Source: JBBATK01 sp044228285 (GTDB lineage: Bacteria > Bacteroidota > Ignavibacteria > Kapaibacteriales > NICIL-2). From it: a DNA stretch of 64,000 nt. Position 1 is the first letter of the stretch, and each line of letters begins with the position of its first letter. The stretch spans positions 62,001 to 126,000 of the forward strand of contig JBGAVD010000004.1 in the NCBI GenBank assembly GCA_044228285.1. Direction: 5' to 3'. The notes under the pieces were generated by a model. That model was not told the DNA's origin. It made no database searches and saw only the letters and a program-made list of their open reading frames with translations. The translations under genes and the position numbers were made by a program. Of the stretch, positions 19,301 to 28,222 are shown one piece after another.

Positions 19301-22300
19301 GCTTGTTGGATCAAGCTGGACAGATATTAGTGGCGCCACTGCGACGAGCTACACTATTGCAAGTCTTGCTGCGGCTGACTTCACTAGCTATCGATTTATC
19401 GCAAGCGGCGCTTGTGCTCCTCCGGATACTTCGGCTTCAGCTACATTGACCCAACTCAATGCAACTGTTATTACAACGCAACCAACAGCAACACCATCAT
19501 CTGTGTGTCTGGGTGCGAACTTCACACTTTCTGTCGGCGCTCAAGCCTCGAACATTGGCTATCAGTGGCGTCGTAATGGCAACGCCATCTCAGGAGCAAC
19601 AGCTTCTAGCCTTAGCATCACGAACGCACAATCCACAGATTTTGCGACATATTCCGTCGTGATTTCTGGAGACTGTGGCGTGGTAACTTCTCAGAATGTA
19701 ATTGTTTCACAGATTGCTCCAACCGTCATTAGCGCTCAGCCTTCAAGCACGACTCCTCAAGTGTGCTTAGGTCAGCCATTCACGATCACCGTTGGTGCTA
19801 GTGCGGCGAACATAAGCTATCAGTGGCGTAAGACTGGAGTTGCAATCGCGTCGGCTACCAATTCGAGCTATAGCGTTGCAGCTGCAACAGCAAGTGATTT
19901 CGCCAGCTATGATGTGATTGTCAACGGAACCTGCGGATCGGTCACTTCACATTCAATCACAATCGTTCAGATTCCTGCAACTGTGATTGGTACTGAACCA
20001 ACAGCTTCAACAACAATTTGTCAGGGAGCACCGTTCAATATCAGTGTTGGTGCTAGCGGAGCAAATCTTAGCTATCAGTGGCAGAAGTTGAATGGTTCAA
20101 CATGGACGCCAGTCCCTGGTGCCTCAACCTCCGCCTTTAACATTGGGGCAGTGGTTGTAGCAGATGCTGGATCATATCGAGTGGTTGTCAGCGGCACGTG
20201 TGGAGTAGTAAATAGCGCAACCGCAGTGCTGGTTGTGAATACTCCAATCGTTATCAACTCGCATCCAAGCTTTAGTCCGGCAAGTGCTTGTACTGGTGAA
20301 GCTAGTGTGTTAAGTATGACAGCCAGCGGCTCCATTACTTCATACCAATGGCAGAAGTTCGACGGATCGGTATGGCAGAATGTTAGTGGAGCAACAAATT
20401 CAACATTGAATTTTGCTTCCCTCGTGATTGCCGACGCTGGTTCGTATCGCATGGTCTTGAATGGTCCATGTAGCGCAACGACAATTTCTAACCAAGCTTC
20501 ACTAAGCGTTCAACAAAATGTTCAAGTCAGTGCTCATCCTCAACCGGTTACCATTTGTGCAGGAGGCACCATAAGCTTCACTGTTTCAACTATTGGTACC
20601 GTGGTTGGGTATCAGTGGGAACAGGACAGAACTGGAAGTGGTACGTGGACTACGATTACAGGTGCAACCAATGCAACCTATACCAAAGTTGGTGCTTCAA
20701 CCCTAGACTCAGGTTCGTATCGCGTGAAAGTTACAGGTAATTGTAGCTCCGTTCCTGTTGTCTCTAACGTCGCGAAGGCAACAGTACAGAGTATCTTCAA
20801 TATCGTTGGGCAACCAACGTGGCCAGCTATACCTTATAACGTAGGACAAACAGTAACTCTAACCGTTACGGTTACCGGTACTGCTAACTTCCAATGGCAG
20901 CGTGATCAGTTGCGTAATGGCAGTTGGGTTAACGTTGGCGCGAATTTGCCAAGCTACTCATACATGATTAGCACAGTAGCTGACTCAGGCAACTATCGTT
21001 GTGTGGTTTCCGGACCATGTGGAGCTACCACTCAGAACACAAATACGGTACAAGTCTTTACCTGCCAACCACCGGTTGTAACTACACAACCAGTTACTCC
21101 AGAGCCAGTTTGCTCAGGTAGCTCGCTTTCACTCAGCGTAGCTGTGAATGGTAACGGTCAGAACATTACGTATCAATGGCAACAAGATGCAGCTCGTAAT
21201 GGATCCTGGACTGTTATCAATGGCGCTACAAATGCAACCTATAACAAGAGCAATGTGCAACAAAGCGATGATGGATTCTATCGAGTACAGATCATCTCGG
21301 CTTGTTCAGCTGTTCCGGTGTATAGCAACACTGTTTCATTCGTGGTACTTAGCGCCAATACCGTGACAACACAGCCAGTCTCACAAACAGTATGTGGTGG
21401 TGCTACCGTGACGATGTCAGTGGTAGTAGCTGGTGCAAACCCATCGTATCAATGGTATTACAATGGTGCACCAATGAGCATCGGACAAAATTCTAGTGCT
21501 CAAACTGCAAACCTTGTCTTGACCAATGTTCAACCAGGAACGTCAGGCAGTTACAGCTGTTTTGTTACTGGACCTTGTTCACTTAACGGTTTGTTCTCAA
21601 ACGCGGCAGTCCTCACGGTTAACACACCTGTCGTTCTGCTACAACCACAGTCTCAAACCGGCTGTGTTGGCACTTCACTCACATTTACAACGAATATCAG
21701 TGGTAGTGGCCTCAACTATCAGTGGCAGAAGAATCAGGTCAATATTAGTGGAGCTACCAATTCCAGCTACACTATTGCGAGTCCTGTATTGTCGGACACA
21801 GGTAGTTATCGGGTCATTGGCACGAACAGCTGCGGTACAGCTACATCAAATGCGGCAGTACTGAACATGACGGTTCCAGCTTCTATCAGCCAACAGCCTG
21901 TATCGCAGAGTATCTGTCGAGGCTCGAATTTGACACTCTCGGTATCAATCAATGCAGATGCAACCTTGCCGACCTTCCAGTGGCAGCGCAATGGCTCTAA
22001 CTTGTCGTTGTCGACATATCCAAGTGCAAACACACGGACATTGACGATCAACAATATTCAAGCAAATGAAGCTGGGGTATATACTTGTCGCGTAATGAGC
22101 GCGTGTCAGCCAGTTGGTTTCAACTCTTCTGAAGCAACCATCATTGTCAATCCAAGCACGGCGATCAGCACCCAACCGGTGGGAGCAACGATTTGTGAAG
22201 GCAATCCATTCACATTCAGTGTTGGCGCTGTTGGAACAAATCTCAGCTACCAATGGATCAAGGATGGAACCGTGCTGTTCGGAGCAACAAACAGTACTCT

Positions 22301-24587
22301 TGTTCTTTCTAATCCAGTGGCGAGCGATGCTGGAAGCTACTATGTTATTGTAAACGGTAGCTGTGCGCCAACATCGATGAATTCTTCAACGGTATCACTT
22401 GTTGTTAACACTAATCCGCGCGTTACCGCAGCGAACTTGAGCAACCAACAAGCTTGTATCGGTAGTACAGTTGTCTTTAGTACTAGCGCATCAGGAACCG
22501 GATTGACATACCAGTGGAGATTTAATGGTGTAGCTATCACCGGAAATGCTAGTGCAACAACTCCAACACTTAGCTTAACGAATGTCAGTCTAGCAAGCGC
22601 CGGCAGTTACGATTGTTTGATTAAGGGTCTGTGCGTTCCAAGTGGCATTGCAACAAATGCCGCAATCCTCGTGGTGAACACACCAATCGCTATTCAGACG
22701 CCTCCATCGAGTCAAGTTGCCTGTACAAACACTGAAGTACGCTTTAGTGTTAGTAATACAGGAACAGGAGCTAGCTATCAGTGGAGATTCAATGGTGCTG
22801 CAATCAACAATAACCCTAGTGCAGCAACTGCTACTTTGGTCTTGAGTGGTGTTGGTACAGCGAATGCAGGTACCTACGACGTCGTAGTGAGCGGCACCTG
22901 TAATACGGTCACCAGTACAGCTGCAATATTGACGGTACAAACGCAGCTCATGATTACAACGCAGCCAGAGCCACAGCGTTTATGCGCTGGCGGCACGATT
23001 ACGACATTCGTTGCTGTCAATGGTACAGCCTTGTCCTATCAATGGCAACGTGATGGAGTCAACATAACAGGTCAAACAAACTCGGTGTTGACGCTTAACA
23101 ACGCCTTGACCACTCAAAGTGGTGGCTATCGTTGTATCATCAATGGTAGTACGGCCTGTGGTACAAACCAACAAGTCACAAATACAGTAGACGTGATAGT
23201 AGGTTTGGCTGCATCAATTACTCGTCAGCCATCGAATGTTGCGGTTTCTTATGGATCGACAATCAGCGTATCTGTGGAAGCTGCTGGTTTGGGTCGTGGT
23301 ATCAACAATGTCCTGCAATACGCTTGGTATAAGGGCAGTACGTTACTTACGGATGATTCGCACTATAGCGGAGCAACAACTAACGTGTTGACTATTCGTG
23401 GAGTACTTCCAACGGATATCGCAACTGATTATCGTGTTCAAGCGATTGGTGTTTGTGGATTAGCTACATCCAATGCTTTTGCGCTCTATGTACCTACTGT
23501 ATCGATTACAAGTCAGCCACAAGCAACGAGTGTCTGTGATGGCGCAAATGCACGTCTGGATGTTGTTGCTGTTCCAACGCCAGTTGGTGGAACACTGTAC
23601 TATCAGTGGTTTAAGGGAACAGCAGCACTCAGCGATGGACCAAACATTTCAGGTTCAACAACAGCAAGTTTGATACTCAACGGACTAACCACTGCTGATA
23701 GTGGTGATTACACCTGTCAAATCACAGTTCAGCCAGGTGGTTCACGTGTAACATCAGCGATTGCTCATATTCAAGTGAATAGTTCACCAGTTATAGCGAG
23801 CCAGCCTGCTGACGCAGCTGCTTGTATTGGTAGTTCGATGAGCTTTAGTGTTTCTGCAAGTGGCGGAGCGCTAAGCTATCAATGGACGAAAGATGGTACT
23901 GCATTGGCTGGAGCGACCAACGCAACACTAACTATTAACTCGGTTAGTGCAGCAGATGCAGGTGTCTATACTGTGAGCGTTCGTAACTCTTGTGGAGTCA
24001 CTGGCTCATCAGTCGCTCGTGGATCAATCGCACCACCTCCAGTCATTACAACTCAGCCAGTCTCTCAAACGGTCGGTTTGAATGCGGTGTTTAGCTTGTC
24101 GGTTACCGCAGCTGGAAGTGGTACTCTGCAGTACCAATGGAAATTGAATGGAGCCAATATCCCTGGTGCAACGAATGCTACATTGACAGTTAGTGGAACA
24201 ACGAAGGACAACGCAGGTAGTTATACCTGCGAAGTTTCGAGTGAATGTGGAACAGCAACCTCAAACGCAGCAACGATCGTCATTACTTCCACTAGCGTGG
24301 TTGATGCTGAGCAGCTCGGATTCTCACTTATGAACCCAGAGCCAAATCCTGTTGCTGATTTCGCTACCATTCGTATTCGCGTTCCTCAGACTTCCTATCT
24401 AAGCGTCGATGTGACCGACCTCCAAGGTCGTACCGTAGCAACCCTGATGAATGGTGTAACTGAAGCAGGAGAGCACGTACGCGTACTCAATGCTGTTGAT
24501 GCTCATCTGACATCGGGTCGATATGTGGTTCGTCTGATAACAGCGGAAGGTTATATGACCACAAAGTCTGTAATCATCGTACGCTAG
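13386..24587 (+). CDS. giant T9SS-secreted surface protein with beta-helix and 20 Ig-like repeats
   Basis: About 3,733 residues. MNRTQSLLSFVLLFLVTGSIAYSQ is a clean signal peptide; the frame extends 13 codons upstream but this ATG is preferred because of it. Order: a nidogen-like lectin-type region (13.4-14.1 kb), one fibronectin type III domain (14.1-14.4 kb), a first parallel beta-helix region rich in NNxI/GNxI turns (14.4-16.9 kb), a short beta-sandwich linker, a second beta-helix region (17.3-18.9 kb) ending MGADEI, then 20 Ig-like units of about 90 residues (18.9-24.3 kb) each with YQW or a variant plus a Cys pair, and finally a type A T9SS sorting domain with PNPVADFATIRI and the terminal KSVIIVR. 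It is exported across the inner membrane by Sec and across the outer membrane by T9SS, then displayed or released. Such proteins serve in adhesion or carbohydrate contact in general; the ligand is unknown. Confidence 0.93.
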   Translation: MNRTQSLLSFVLLFLVTGSIAYSQGISSTAFSSTTSTYSSIIGQSGTTLLFDSDNSSETTNDDGYYTGIQLGFSFNYMGNTYTSIACNANGFALLGGNNVSGNSWVPDLSGTYGTSGRPVLAPFWTDMELIEGTGGSFLGYATTGSAPNRVFTLEWNKTEWTYTSGILSMSFQIKLYENSGAVEYIYQQEDSESATQTIGTGISSAATGSGSFLTIVSNSYSSVSSTNAYTIDSRPSSNTRLSFVPFSTFHATPTSFSATNVSPSGMTLNWTNNASSAYAASIFVSTDNINFSSLTSVAMSGTGNYSKAISGLTSGVTYYFKIYAISNEGTSSPLTGSQATPTQPLSGVRQIPSANYPNIKTAIDSMAAYGVNGPLTFELGSTYTSSSEPSLPLTFAPVQGASATNVITLRPASGVTNAVISGSNSTALILLNGIDYFVIDGRPGGTGTTSQLTIENTLASTTTTIKIQADATFNTIKYCTIRGSSNSSSYGTIYFSTGTTVGNNFNTISNNDIREGTAGTLQDIGIYVTGSSTLSSHDNSILNNNIYNFGHSANATYGFYCSSAYYYNWTVTGNSFYQTAPRTVAGTSAFMYMSETGTNTGIGNVITGNYFGGTAPSCGGSACTITTSTTFYGFYNAGSTATYGTKNVSGNLMANLNITTSSTTIYLMYNLNNESTFSNNVIGSSSAASSIVINYTGTSVASVYGAYVNPVAALNENMTVSGNTIGGITMNASSTGAYAFYGLYWASGFFSSASSITNNLIGSTSVSNSINAAASGSTNGQSVRGMFLASVTANAGLNVSNNTIANLNNASTYATSGGSYTHGIFGSSGIHFIQNNTIYNLTNVAPNTSSTNTTMSVVGILEGATTVPSGLSGHIISGNKVYNITSTASTASSIWIMGVSVNASSSSSQVKVIGNSIHSLSSTSSGTSVQVGLLTFTARFLVANNMIRLGIDGSGNSLTGSISIYGMYKNGTLPITSVFNTVYVGGTSVTGGNTFCLWRSAVPTVGTDNIRNNIFQNARTNGSGTGAHICVMVGNASAANAAAASSLLTLDNNLYYHAGAGGNIGGILYTPGSTIYVYASMTAWRGASSQDAASGYSVPGLVFPTGTVSNVNLHVTGTTAARGGGSAIAGISDDFDGDSRPASFPDIGADQCGSCNATDIFAPTISYSPLANGIVESVRTVSNVSITDYSGINTSSGTKPRLYFKKSTDADTYAGNSSTDNGWKWVEANGTTSPFSFSVNYALLQSSLAVGDVVQYFVIAQDLASTPFVGVNACAFTSFPTSVNIASTSFPSANYRSYTIANALSGTINVGPSESITSITNSGGLFDVVNSRVITGNVTAVVTGNLTAETGSIALNELVEHGNGGFTLTIRPAASTTDTISGSFAGGLIRLNGADRIIIDGRRVGDQSGTNMTIINTATTGSIAAVQFSSLGIGAGATNDTLRYCTLKTGLATNSSGQAVWVGSTTVGTSGDDNDNNAITDNRILASYYGIRVIASTGGMNDNLLIRGNTIGVAPGGSAPTDTVRFTAIDLTGVANLTMDNNLIQNVNNTTSTAMAVVSLTSVTGGVVSRNTLNRCYNAASIGTSPCVRGFGIGSGVSNIRITRNVIDSLFHLQTGSGYGVAGIDIGTGLPNSGIVIDNNFFSNILSDGDASFQYGIYGIRTGYTSTSGGISMIHNTILMRGTTFTTTSWKPTTAPIGIASGSTGIDLRNNMLINNIQISPSNVYLGVSYAVYSVVGSSAFTANDYNMYRMGSNANSAFSLFNNTAQTSLGALQLASSANANSIIGSPAFIDSTNCDLHLSAVNPGYLGSPAVSSVVNNDFDNVARTVYYMGADEIRPNLSIGSQPSSATLCVGQALNLSVSVTTPVAFDDNVSRPNPSLSYQWYKGSSAISGATTSSYSISSVVTGDAGSYTCRVYASSIDSVVSSVAVVTVNTLPNISQDPVGASRCLGANMIFSGVASGTGIGYQWQKLVGSSWTDISGATATSYTIASLAAADFTSYRFIASGACAPPDTSASATLTQLNATVITTQPTATPSSVCLGANFTLSVGAQASNIGYQWRRNGNAISGATASSLSITNAQSTDFATYSVVISGDCGVVTSQNVIVSQIAPTVISAQPSSTTPQVCLGQPFTITVGASAANISYQWRKTGVAIASATNSSYSVAAATASDFASYDVIVNGTCGSVTSHSITIVQIPATVIGTEPTASTTICQGAPFNISVGASGANLSYQWQKLNGSTWTPVPGASTSAFNIGAVVVADAGSYRVVVSGTCGVVNSATAVLVVNTPIVINSHPSFSPASACTGEASVLSMTASGSITSYQWQKFDGSVWQNVSGATNSTLNFASLVIADAGSYRMVLNGPCSATTISNQASLSVQQNVQVSAHPQPVTICAGGTISFTVSTIGTVVGYQWEQDRTGSGTWTTITGATNATYTKVGASTLDSGSYRVKVTGNCSSVPVVSNVAKATVQSIFNIVGQPTWPAIPYNVGQTVTLTVTVTGTANFQWQRDQLRNGSWVNVGANLPSYSYMISTVADSGNYRCVVSGPCGATTQNTNTVQVFTCQPPVVTTQPVTPEPVCSGSSLSLSVAVNGNGQNITYQWQQDAARNGSWTVINGATNATYNKSNVQQSDDGFYRVQIISACSAVPVYSNTVSFVVLSANTVTTQPVSQTVCGGATVTMSVVVAGANPSYQWYYNGAPMSIGQNSSAQTANLVLTNVQPGTSGSYSCFVTGPCSLNGLFSNAAVLTVNTPVVLLQPQSQTGCVGTSLTFTTNISGSGLNYQWQKNQVNISGATNSSYTIASPVLSDTGSYRVIGTNSCGTATSNAAVLNMTVPASISQQPVSQSICRGSNLTLSVSINADATLPTFQWQRNGSNLSLSTYPSANTRTLTINNIQANEAGVYTCRVMSACQPVGFNSSEATIIVNPSTAISTQPVGATICEGNPFTFSVGAVGTNLSYQWIKDGTVLFGATNSTLVLSNPVASDAGSYYVIVNGSCAPTSMNSSTVSLVVNTNPRVTAANLSNQQACIGSTVVFSTSASGTGLTYQWRFNGVAITGNASATTPTLSLTNVSLASAGSYDCLIKGLCVPSGIATNAAILVVNTPIAIQTPPSSQVACTNTEVRFSVSNTGTGASYQWRFNGAAINNNPSAATATLVLSGVGTANAGTYDVVVSGTCNTVTSTAAILTVQTQLMITTQPEPQRLCAGGTITTFVAVNGTALSYQWQRDGVNITGQTNSVLTLNNALTTQSGGYRCIINGSTACGTNQQVTNTVDVIVGLAASITRQPSNVAVSYGSTISVSVEAAGLGRGINNVLQYAWYKGSTLLTDDSHYSGATTNVLTIRGVLPTDIATDYRVQAIGVCGLATSNAFALYVPTVSITSQPQATSVCDGANARLDVVAVPTPVGGTLYYQWFKGTAALSDGPNISGSTTASLILNGLTTADSGDYTCQITVQPGGSRVTSAIAHIQVNSSPVIASQPADAAACIGSSMSFSVSASGGALSYQWTKDGTALAGATNATLTINSVSAADAGVYTVSVRNSCGVTGSSVARGSIAPPPVITTQPVSQTVGLNAVFSLSVTAAGSGTLQYQWKLNGANIPGATNATLTVSGTTKDNAGSYTCEVSSECGTATSNAATIVITSTSVVDAEQLGFSLMNPEPNPVADFATIRIRVPQTSYLSVDVTDLQGRTVATLMNGVTEAGEHVRVLNAVDAHLTSGRYVVRLITAEGYMTTKSVIIVR
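18900..24300 (+). repeat. tandem Ig-like domain repeats (20 units) within the giant gene
   Basis: Twenty YQW-type anchors (a few as FQW or YAW) occur at about 270-base spacing, each with a first Cys near the start of the unit (V/A-C-x-G) and a second in the G-Y-x-C or SGxCG position. The units differ at the DNA level, so this is an old, diverged array and not a recent tandem expansion. Confidence 0.85.
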
Positions 24588-24609
24588 TCATCGTATAGTG
24601 TTTCTTTTC

Positions 24610-24641
24610 AAGGGGTGCCGCGCTGCGGCACCCCTTTTTTT
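24610..24641 (+). terminator. terminator after the giant gene
   Basis: AGGGGTGCCGC-GCT-GCGGCACCCCT followed by T-run. A strong GC-rich hairpin 24 bases after the stop codon. Confidence 0.92.
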
Positions 24642-24776
24642 GATTCACTCTAGTACTGGTTATGTAGTGCCTACCGAACGGACTGATCGTTTCTAAAAGG
24701 CTAAAAGGAGGGTATGAAGGGCAGTGTCACAAAGAAACCTGCGAAAACGCCGGAAGTGTAATGAGACTGTGTCTGA

Positions 24777-25694
24777 CTAGAATATCTCTGCAATCATGCA
24801 GCGAGCGCTGCCTCCGCCTATCGTTTCAATCGTTGAAAGATCGTGATAGATAATCTCAGCATCACGTTCAAGAAGGATCTGTTGCTCCTTCCTCAGGGAT
24901 TCCCAAGCCTGCCGTGAAAGCACCCACACATTCGTAGCTCTTGCACTGCGAAGCTGTATCATGTTGCCGGCAAAGTGCAGCATTTGATCGAGCGTAATGC
25001 ACAGTAACTCTCTTCCTGTTTGCTCGAGGCTCGAGCGCAGAAGCGAAGCTTCTTCGCTGCTAGAAAGTGCCTCAAGGCAAACGACAGCAACTTGATCGCC
25101 AATGGCCATCATAACGTTTGTATGGTACACCGGAAGAGAAGCAATTGTCTTCGTTCGAAACTGATGTGCGGTATAATTGAGCTGAGCGCAGAAGGACTGA
25201 ACAACTTCGTTGCAGCTCCGAGGGGACTCGGCAACATATGCTGTGCGGCTGCGCCTATCAAGTACCAGACTGCCGGTACCTTCAAGAAAAAGCCGCTGGT
25301 TTTCATAGTGACGAAGATCAATGGTTGTACAATGTCCATGACGCGTCGTAACAAGATTTTCAATGAACGAGATCGCCTCGGGGTGACTCTCATTGCGACG
25401 ATTCTCGTGGAGCATTGGATAGAGAACAAGAGTACCATCGTGATGAGTTGTGAACCAGTTGTTTGGAAAGATCGCGTCTGGCTTTAGTGGCAGCGGGGTG
25501 TCGTATAAAATATGAACGTCAATGCCGGCTGAGGACAGTCGCTCAATGAACGAATCAAACTCTCGTAGAGCCTCTACGTGTACACTCGCGTCGTTCAACT
25601 TCGGCATCATTTGAAAACTGTTCGTACGAGCAGTTTCCTCATTGTAGCCAAAGGCGCATGGTCGTACCATCAATATAGAGCTTGCAAATTCCAT
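24777..25694 (-). CDS. ctlX: arginine deiminase-related amidinotransferase-fold enzyme (CtlX-like)
   Basis: A 305-residue guanidino-group modifying enzyme of the pentein fold. Visible landmarks: MVRPCAFGYNEETARTNSFQ at the N-terminus, PDAIFPNNWFTTH (substrate-binding Asp and Asn), LEGTGSLVLDRRSRTAYVAESPR, a His in YHTNVMMAIG, and the catalytic Cys299 in GGGSARCMIAEIF at the C-terminus. This matches citrulline-utilization hydrolase CtlX, which hydrolyses citrulline to ornithine and carbamate-derived products; other dimethylarginine-hydrolase relatives are possible. No signal peptide, so cytosolic. It is divergent from the secreted deiminase gene, with about 380 bases between the starts. Confidence 0.85.
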   Translation of the reverse strand: MEFASSILMVRPCAFGYNEETARTNSFQMMPKLNDASVHVEALREFDSFIERLSSAGIDVHILYDTPLPLKPDAIFPNNWFTTHHDGTLVLYPMLHENRRNESHPEAISFIENLVTTRHGHCTTIDLRHYENQRLFLEGTGSLVLDRRSRTAYVAESPRSCNEVVQSFCAQLNYTAHQFRTKTIASLPVYHTNVMMAIGDQVAVVCLEALSSSEEASLLRSSLEQTGRELLCITLDQMLHFAGNMIQLRSARATNVWVLSRQAWESLRKEQQILLERDAEIIYHDLSTIETIGGGSARCMIAEIF

Positions 25695-26076
25695 TGTGCC
25701 TCATGTATAGTATGGTTGAAAGTTAGCAAGGCATTGAACATTCATCATAGAAAAATGTAGTGTCTCCTACACTTTCCATTCGCCGAACCCTCCTTTCGAG
25801 CATCTTGCAGAAGAAGTGGCGAACTCTTTGATCGTCGGTTGTTAGCACTTGGTTTGACGTTTTCACTCTCTCAGGAGTGTGAATATGACATATCTTTCAA
25901 TAGTGCTTCTGTTTCGTGAGATTGTTGTTAGCGCTTTGTCTCGTTTTCTTTGAAACCAAAGCACTAGTTTTGGTTTGTTGGTGATGCATCAAAAACGCTG
26001 CAAGCGATAGATAGAATACGTTACTTACAGCCTTCTTGTTTCAGTATGTTGATTTTAGTACACTTTAGACCTTTCT
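25695..26076. other. divergent promoter region between ctlX-like and secreted deiminase genes
   Basis: Both genes should start transcription here. TAGTTTTG at 25965-25972 fits the TAnnTTTG element in the plus direction, but no TTG lies at a 17-23 base distance that I find convincing. A short inverted repeat AGTGT-CTCCT-ACACT (25759-25773) is also present. No coding frame. Confidence 0.4.
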
Positions 26077-28194
26077 ATGCTTATTCGCTTTACCATTCTT
26101 TGTTTGTCACTCATTCTCGTGCTCTTTGGAACAGTCAATTCGCATGCGCAAGGAGCAGCTCTACACACTCTCAGTCTATCCCAGAAGCAAGAGGCACGAG
26201 TGCTGGCGCAGATGAAGATGCGAATGGAGACTGTTGATCAGCGCACAGCATGGTTGAAGAAACACTCCGCACGGAGACCGCAAAAGAGAATCCTTCAAGC
26301 AAATCTTGAGAGCGCATCAGAGCAGCTTCAAGTCCGTACAGCACCATCAGCGGCATCGCAGATGCCTGAAAAATCCAGCATTCCAGGTGAGTTCGAAGAG
26401 TCTCAAGCGGTTTTTCTCTCATGGCCCTACTACGCGTTTAATGTTGATGGTGATCATCTGGATCCTTTGACCAAAGAGTTCGGATACCACTATTTGAACG
26501 ACTCTGGTGACTATGCTATAGAACAGATCGCTGGATATGAATTGGATACAGTAGCAGAGTACTCTCTTGCCAACAAGTGGGCCGAACTTGCAGATGCTAT
26601 TCAACAAGAACTACCAGTTTGGCTTGTGGTGTATAACCCTGATGATACTACGGCCTTGTTGAATTTTATGCAGAACCGTGGAACTCCCTTGAAAAACTAC
26701 CGTTTCTTCTGCGTCGGCGGGGGAAACTCATTCTGGATTCGAGATTTTGGTCCGATAGGATTTTACTACGGTGACCAAGACAGCATAGGTTTTATTGATC
26801 CAATCTATTACACAGGACGCGCTGCGGATGATTCCGTCCCTGGAGCTTTGGCGGAACAGCTTGGCTACAAACTCGTACGCACTCAACTCAAGTTTGAAGG
26901 CGGAAACTTCATGTGTGATGGTAATGGAATTGGATTTACGAGCTCAATGGTTGATTCCATTAATGCTGATCCATATGTTCAAGCTTCCGTGAAATATGAT
27001 AGCGTCAAGAAAGAGTTCACCGATGTTTACCCACGTCGCTCTGCCTGGAGCGTAAAAAAAACTCTCGATACACTAAAAACAGTGTTTGGTCCAAAGCAGA
27101 TGATCGTGATGCCTACACTGGTGGATGATGGGGGGACAGGACACATTGATATGTTTACGAAGCTGTTTGACGAAGAAACGATCGTGAGCACGGAATATCC
27201 TGAAGTGTTCAACAACAAGAACTTCCGTGACTACAACATCGCCAAGAAGTGTATTGCAATTGAGCGCGCGACAAAGTCGGTTTATGGGCAGAACTTTAGC
27301 GTGCTCACTATGCCTGTACCCACGAGCGATAATGGTGAGTATGATTCAACTACATCCAGAACCTTTGGTGCAGATCCGAGAGGTTTCCTGAACGGTTTAA
27401 CGATTAATAAGACATTCATTTTTCCATCTTTTTCGAGCCAAGGGAGCGGTAACGAAGCTCTGCTGGAGCGAGTTCTTGAGCTCTATCGAGAGTACATTCC
27501 TGGCTACAAACTCGTTCCCATCGACTCGCGTATACTAACTCCAATGGCAGGTGCACTGCACTGTATAACCATGCAAGTACCAGTAGAGAACCCTTTGCGA
27601 ATTCACCACAAAGCATGGAGAGGTGCCGTCGGTGCTCGCAGCACATATGCAGTAGAAGCTCAGATTACTAATCGCAGTGGCATTAGAAACGCTAGTATTC
27701 AGTGGCGAAAGAAGGGTGAGACGAGTTGGAACACTATTCCACTGAAGAATGATAGCGCGTCATTTTTTAGCTCCGCTATACCCGCCAAGAGCGGGGCCGA
27801 TCGTGAGACAATCGAGTATTATCTAGATGCCAATTCTGTTAATGGCAAACATGCCACATGGCCGATCACCGCGCCAGCTGGATTCTATAGCTTCACGTAT
27901 GGTACGACCGTTTCAGTCGACGAAGATCTGAGAGTAAGTGGTAGTTCCTTAGTGTTTCCAAACCCTGCCCAAGATTGGCTATCCGTGCCCATCGATCTCT
28001 ACTCCAATGCGACCGTGAGTCTCTGCGTTTTTGATGTCAACGGGAGATTGATGAGTTGTCAGAAGGAGATCGCGCTTGCAGCCGGACTCAATGTCTCGCA
28101 GATATCACTGCAGCAATTGGCGCCTGGAGTCTATAGCCTTCACATCATTGTAAATGGAAGACTGGCTGATGTGCGTCGGATAGTAAAAAATTAA
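26077..28194 (+). CDS. secreted agmatine/peptidylarginine deiminase-family protein with T9SS tail
   Basis: A 705-residue exported enzyme. MLIRFTILCLSLILVLFGTVNSHAQ is a signal peptide. A propeptide-like basic helical stretch follows, then the deiminase domain (about residues 105-500): FLSWPYYAF, WIRDFGPIGFYY with the active-site Asp, KFEGGNFMCDG, DDGGTGHIDMFTKL with His and Asp, and Cys496 in GALHCITMQVP. A beta-sandwich (about 515-615) and a C-terminal T9SS sorting domain (VFPNPAQDWLSVPI to DVRRIVKN) follow. The family converts agmatine or protein arginine to citrulline-type products, and the Porphyromonas PPAD has the same overall layout. Whether it acts on free amines or on proteins cannot be told from sequence. 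Its neighbour is a CtlX-like enzyme. Confidence 0.9.
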   Translation: MLIRFTILCLSLILVLFGTVNSHAQGAALHTLSLSQKQEARVLAQMKMRMETVDQRTAWLKKHSARRPQKRILQANLESASEQLQVRTAPSAASQMPEKSSIPGEFEESQAVFLSWPYYAFNVDGDHLDPLTKEFGYHYLNDSGDYAIEQIAGYELDTVAEYSLANKWAELADAIQQELPVWLVVYNPDDTTALLNFMQNRGTPLKNYRFFCVGGGNSFWIRDFGPIGFYYGDQDSIGFIDPIYYTGRAADDSVPGALAEQLGYKLVRTQLKFEGGNFMCDGNGIGFTSSMVDSINADPYVQASVKYDSVKKEFTDVYPRRSAWSVKKTLDTLKTVFGPKQMIVMPTLVDDGGTGHIDMFTKLFDEETIVSTEYPEVFNNKNFRDYNIAKKCIAIERATKSVYGQNFSVLTMPVPTSDNGEYDSTTSRTFGADPRGFLNGLTINKTFIFPSFSSQGSGNEALLERVLELYREYIPGYKLVPIDSRILTPMAGALHCITMQVPVENPLRIHHKAWRGAVGARSTYAVEAQITNRSGIRNASIQWRKKGETSWNTIPLKNDSASFFSSAIPAKSGADRETIEYYLDANSVNGKHATWPITAPAGFYSFTYGTTVSVDEDLRVSGSSLVFPNPAQDWLSVPIDLYSNATVSLCVFDVNGRLMSCQKEIALAAGLNVSQISLQQLAPGVYSLHIIVNGRLADVRRIVKN

Positions 28195-28222
28195 ACACTT
28201 GAAAAAAAAGGACTTGCGGTAA

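Noticed and set aside
13386..24587. Sequencing or assembly artefact in the giant gene
   Set aside because: One unbroken frame with all expected domains, a signal peptide and an intact sorting tail, with diverged repeats and a terminator after it. No sign of frameshift or collapse.
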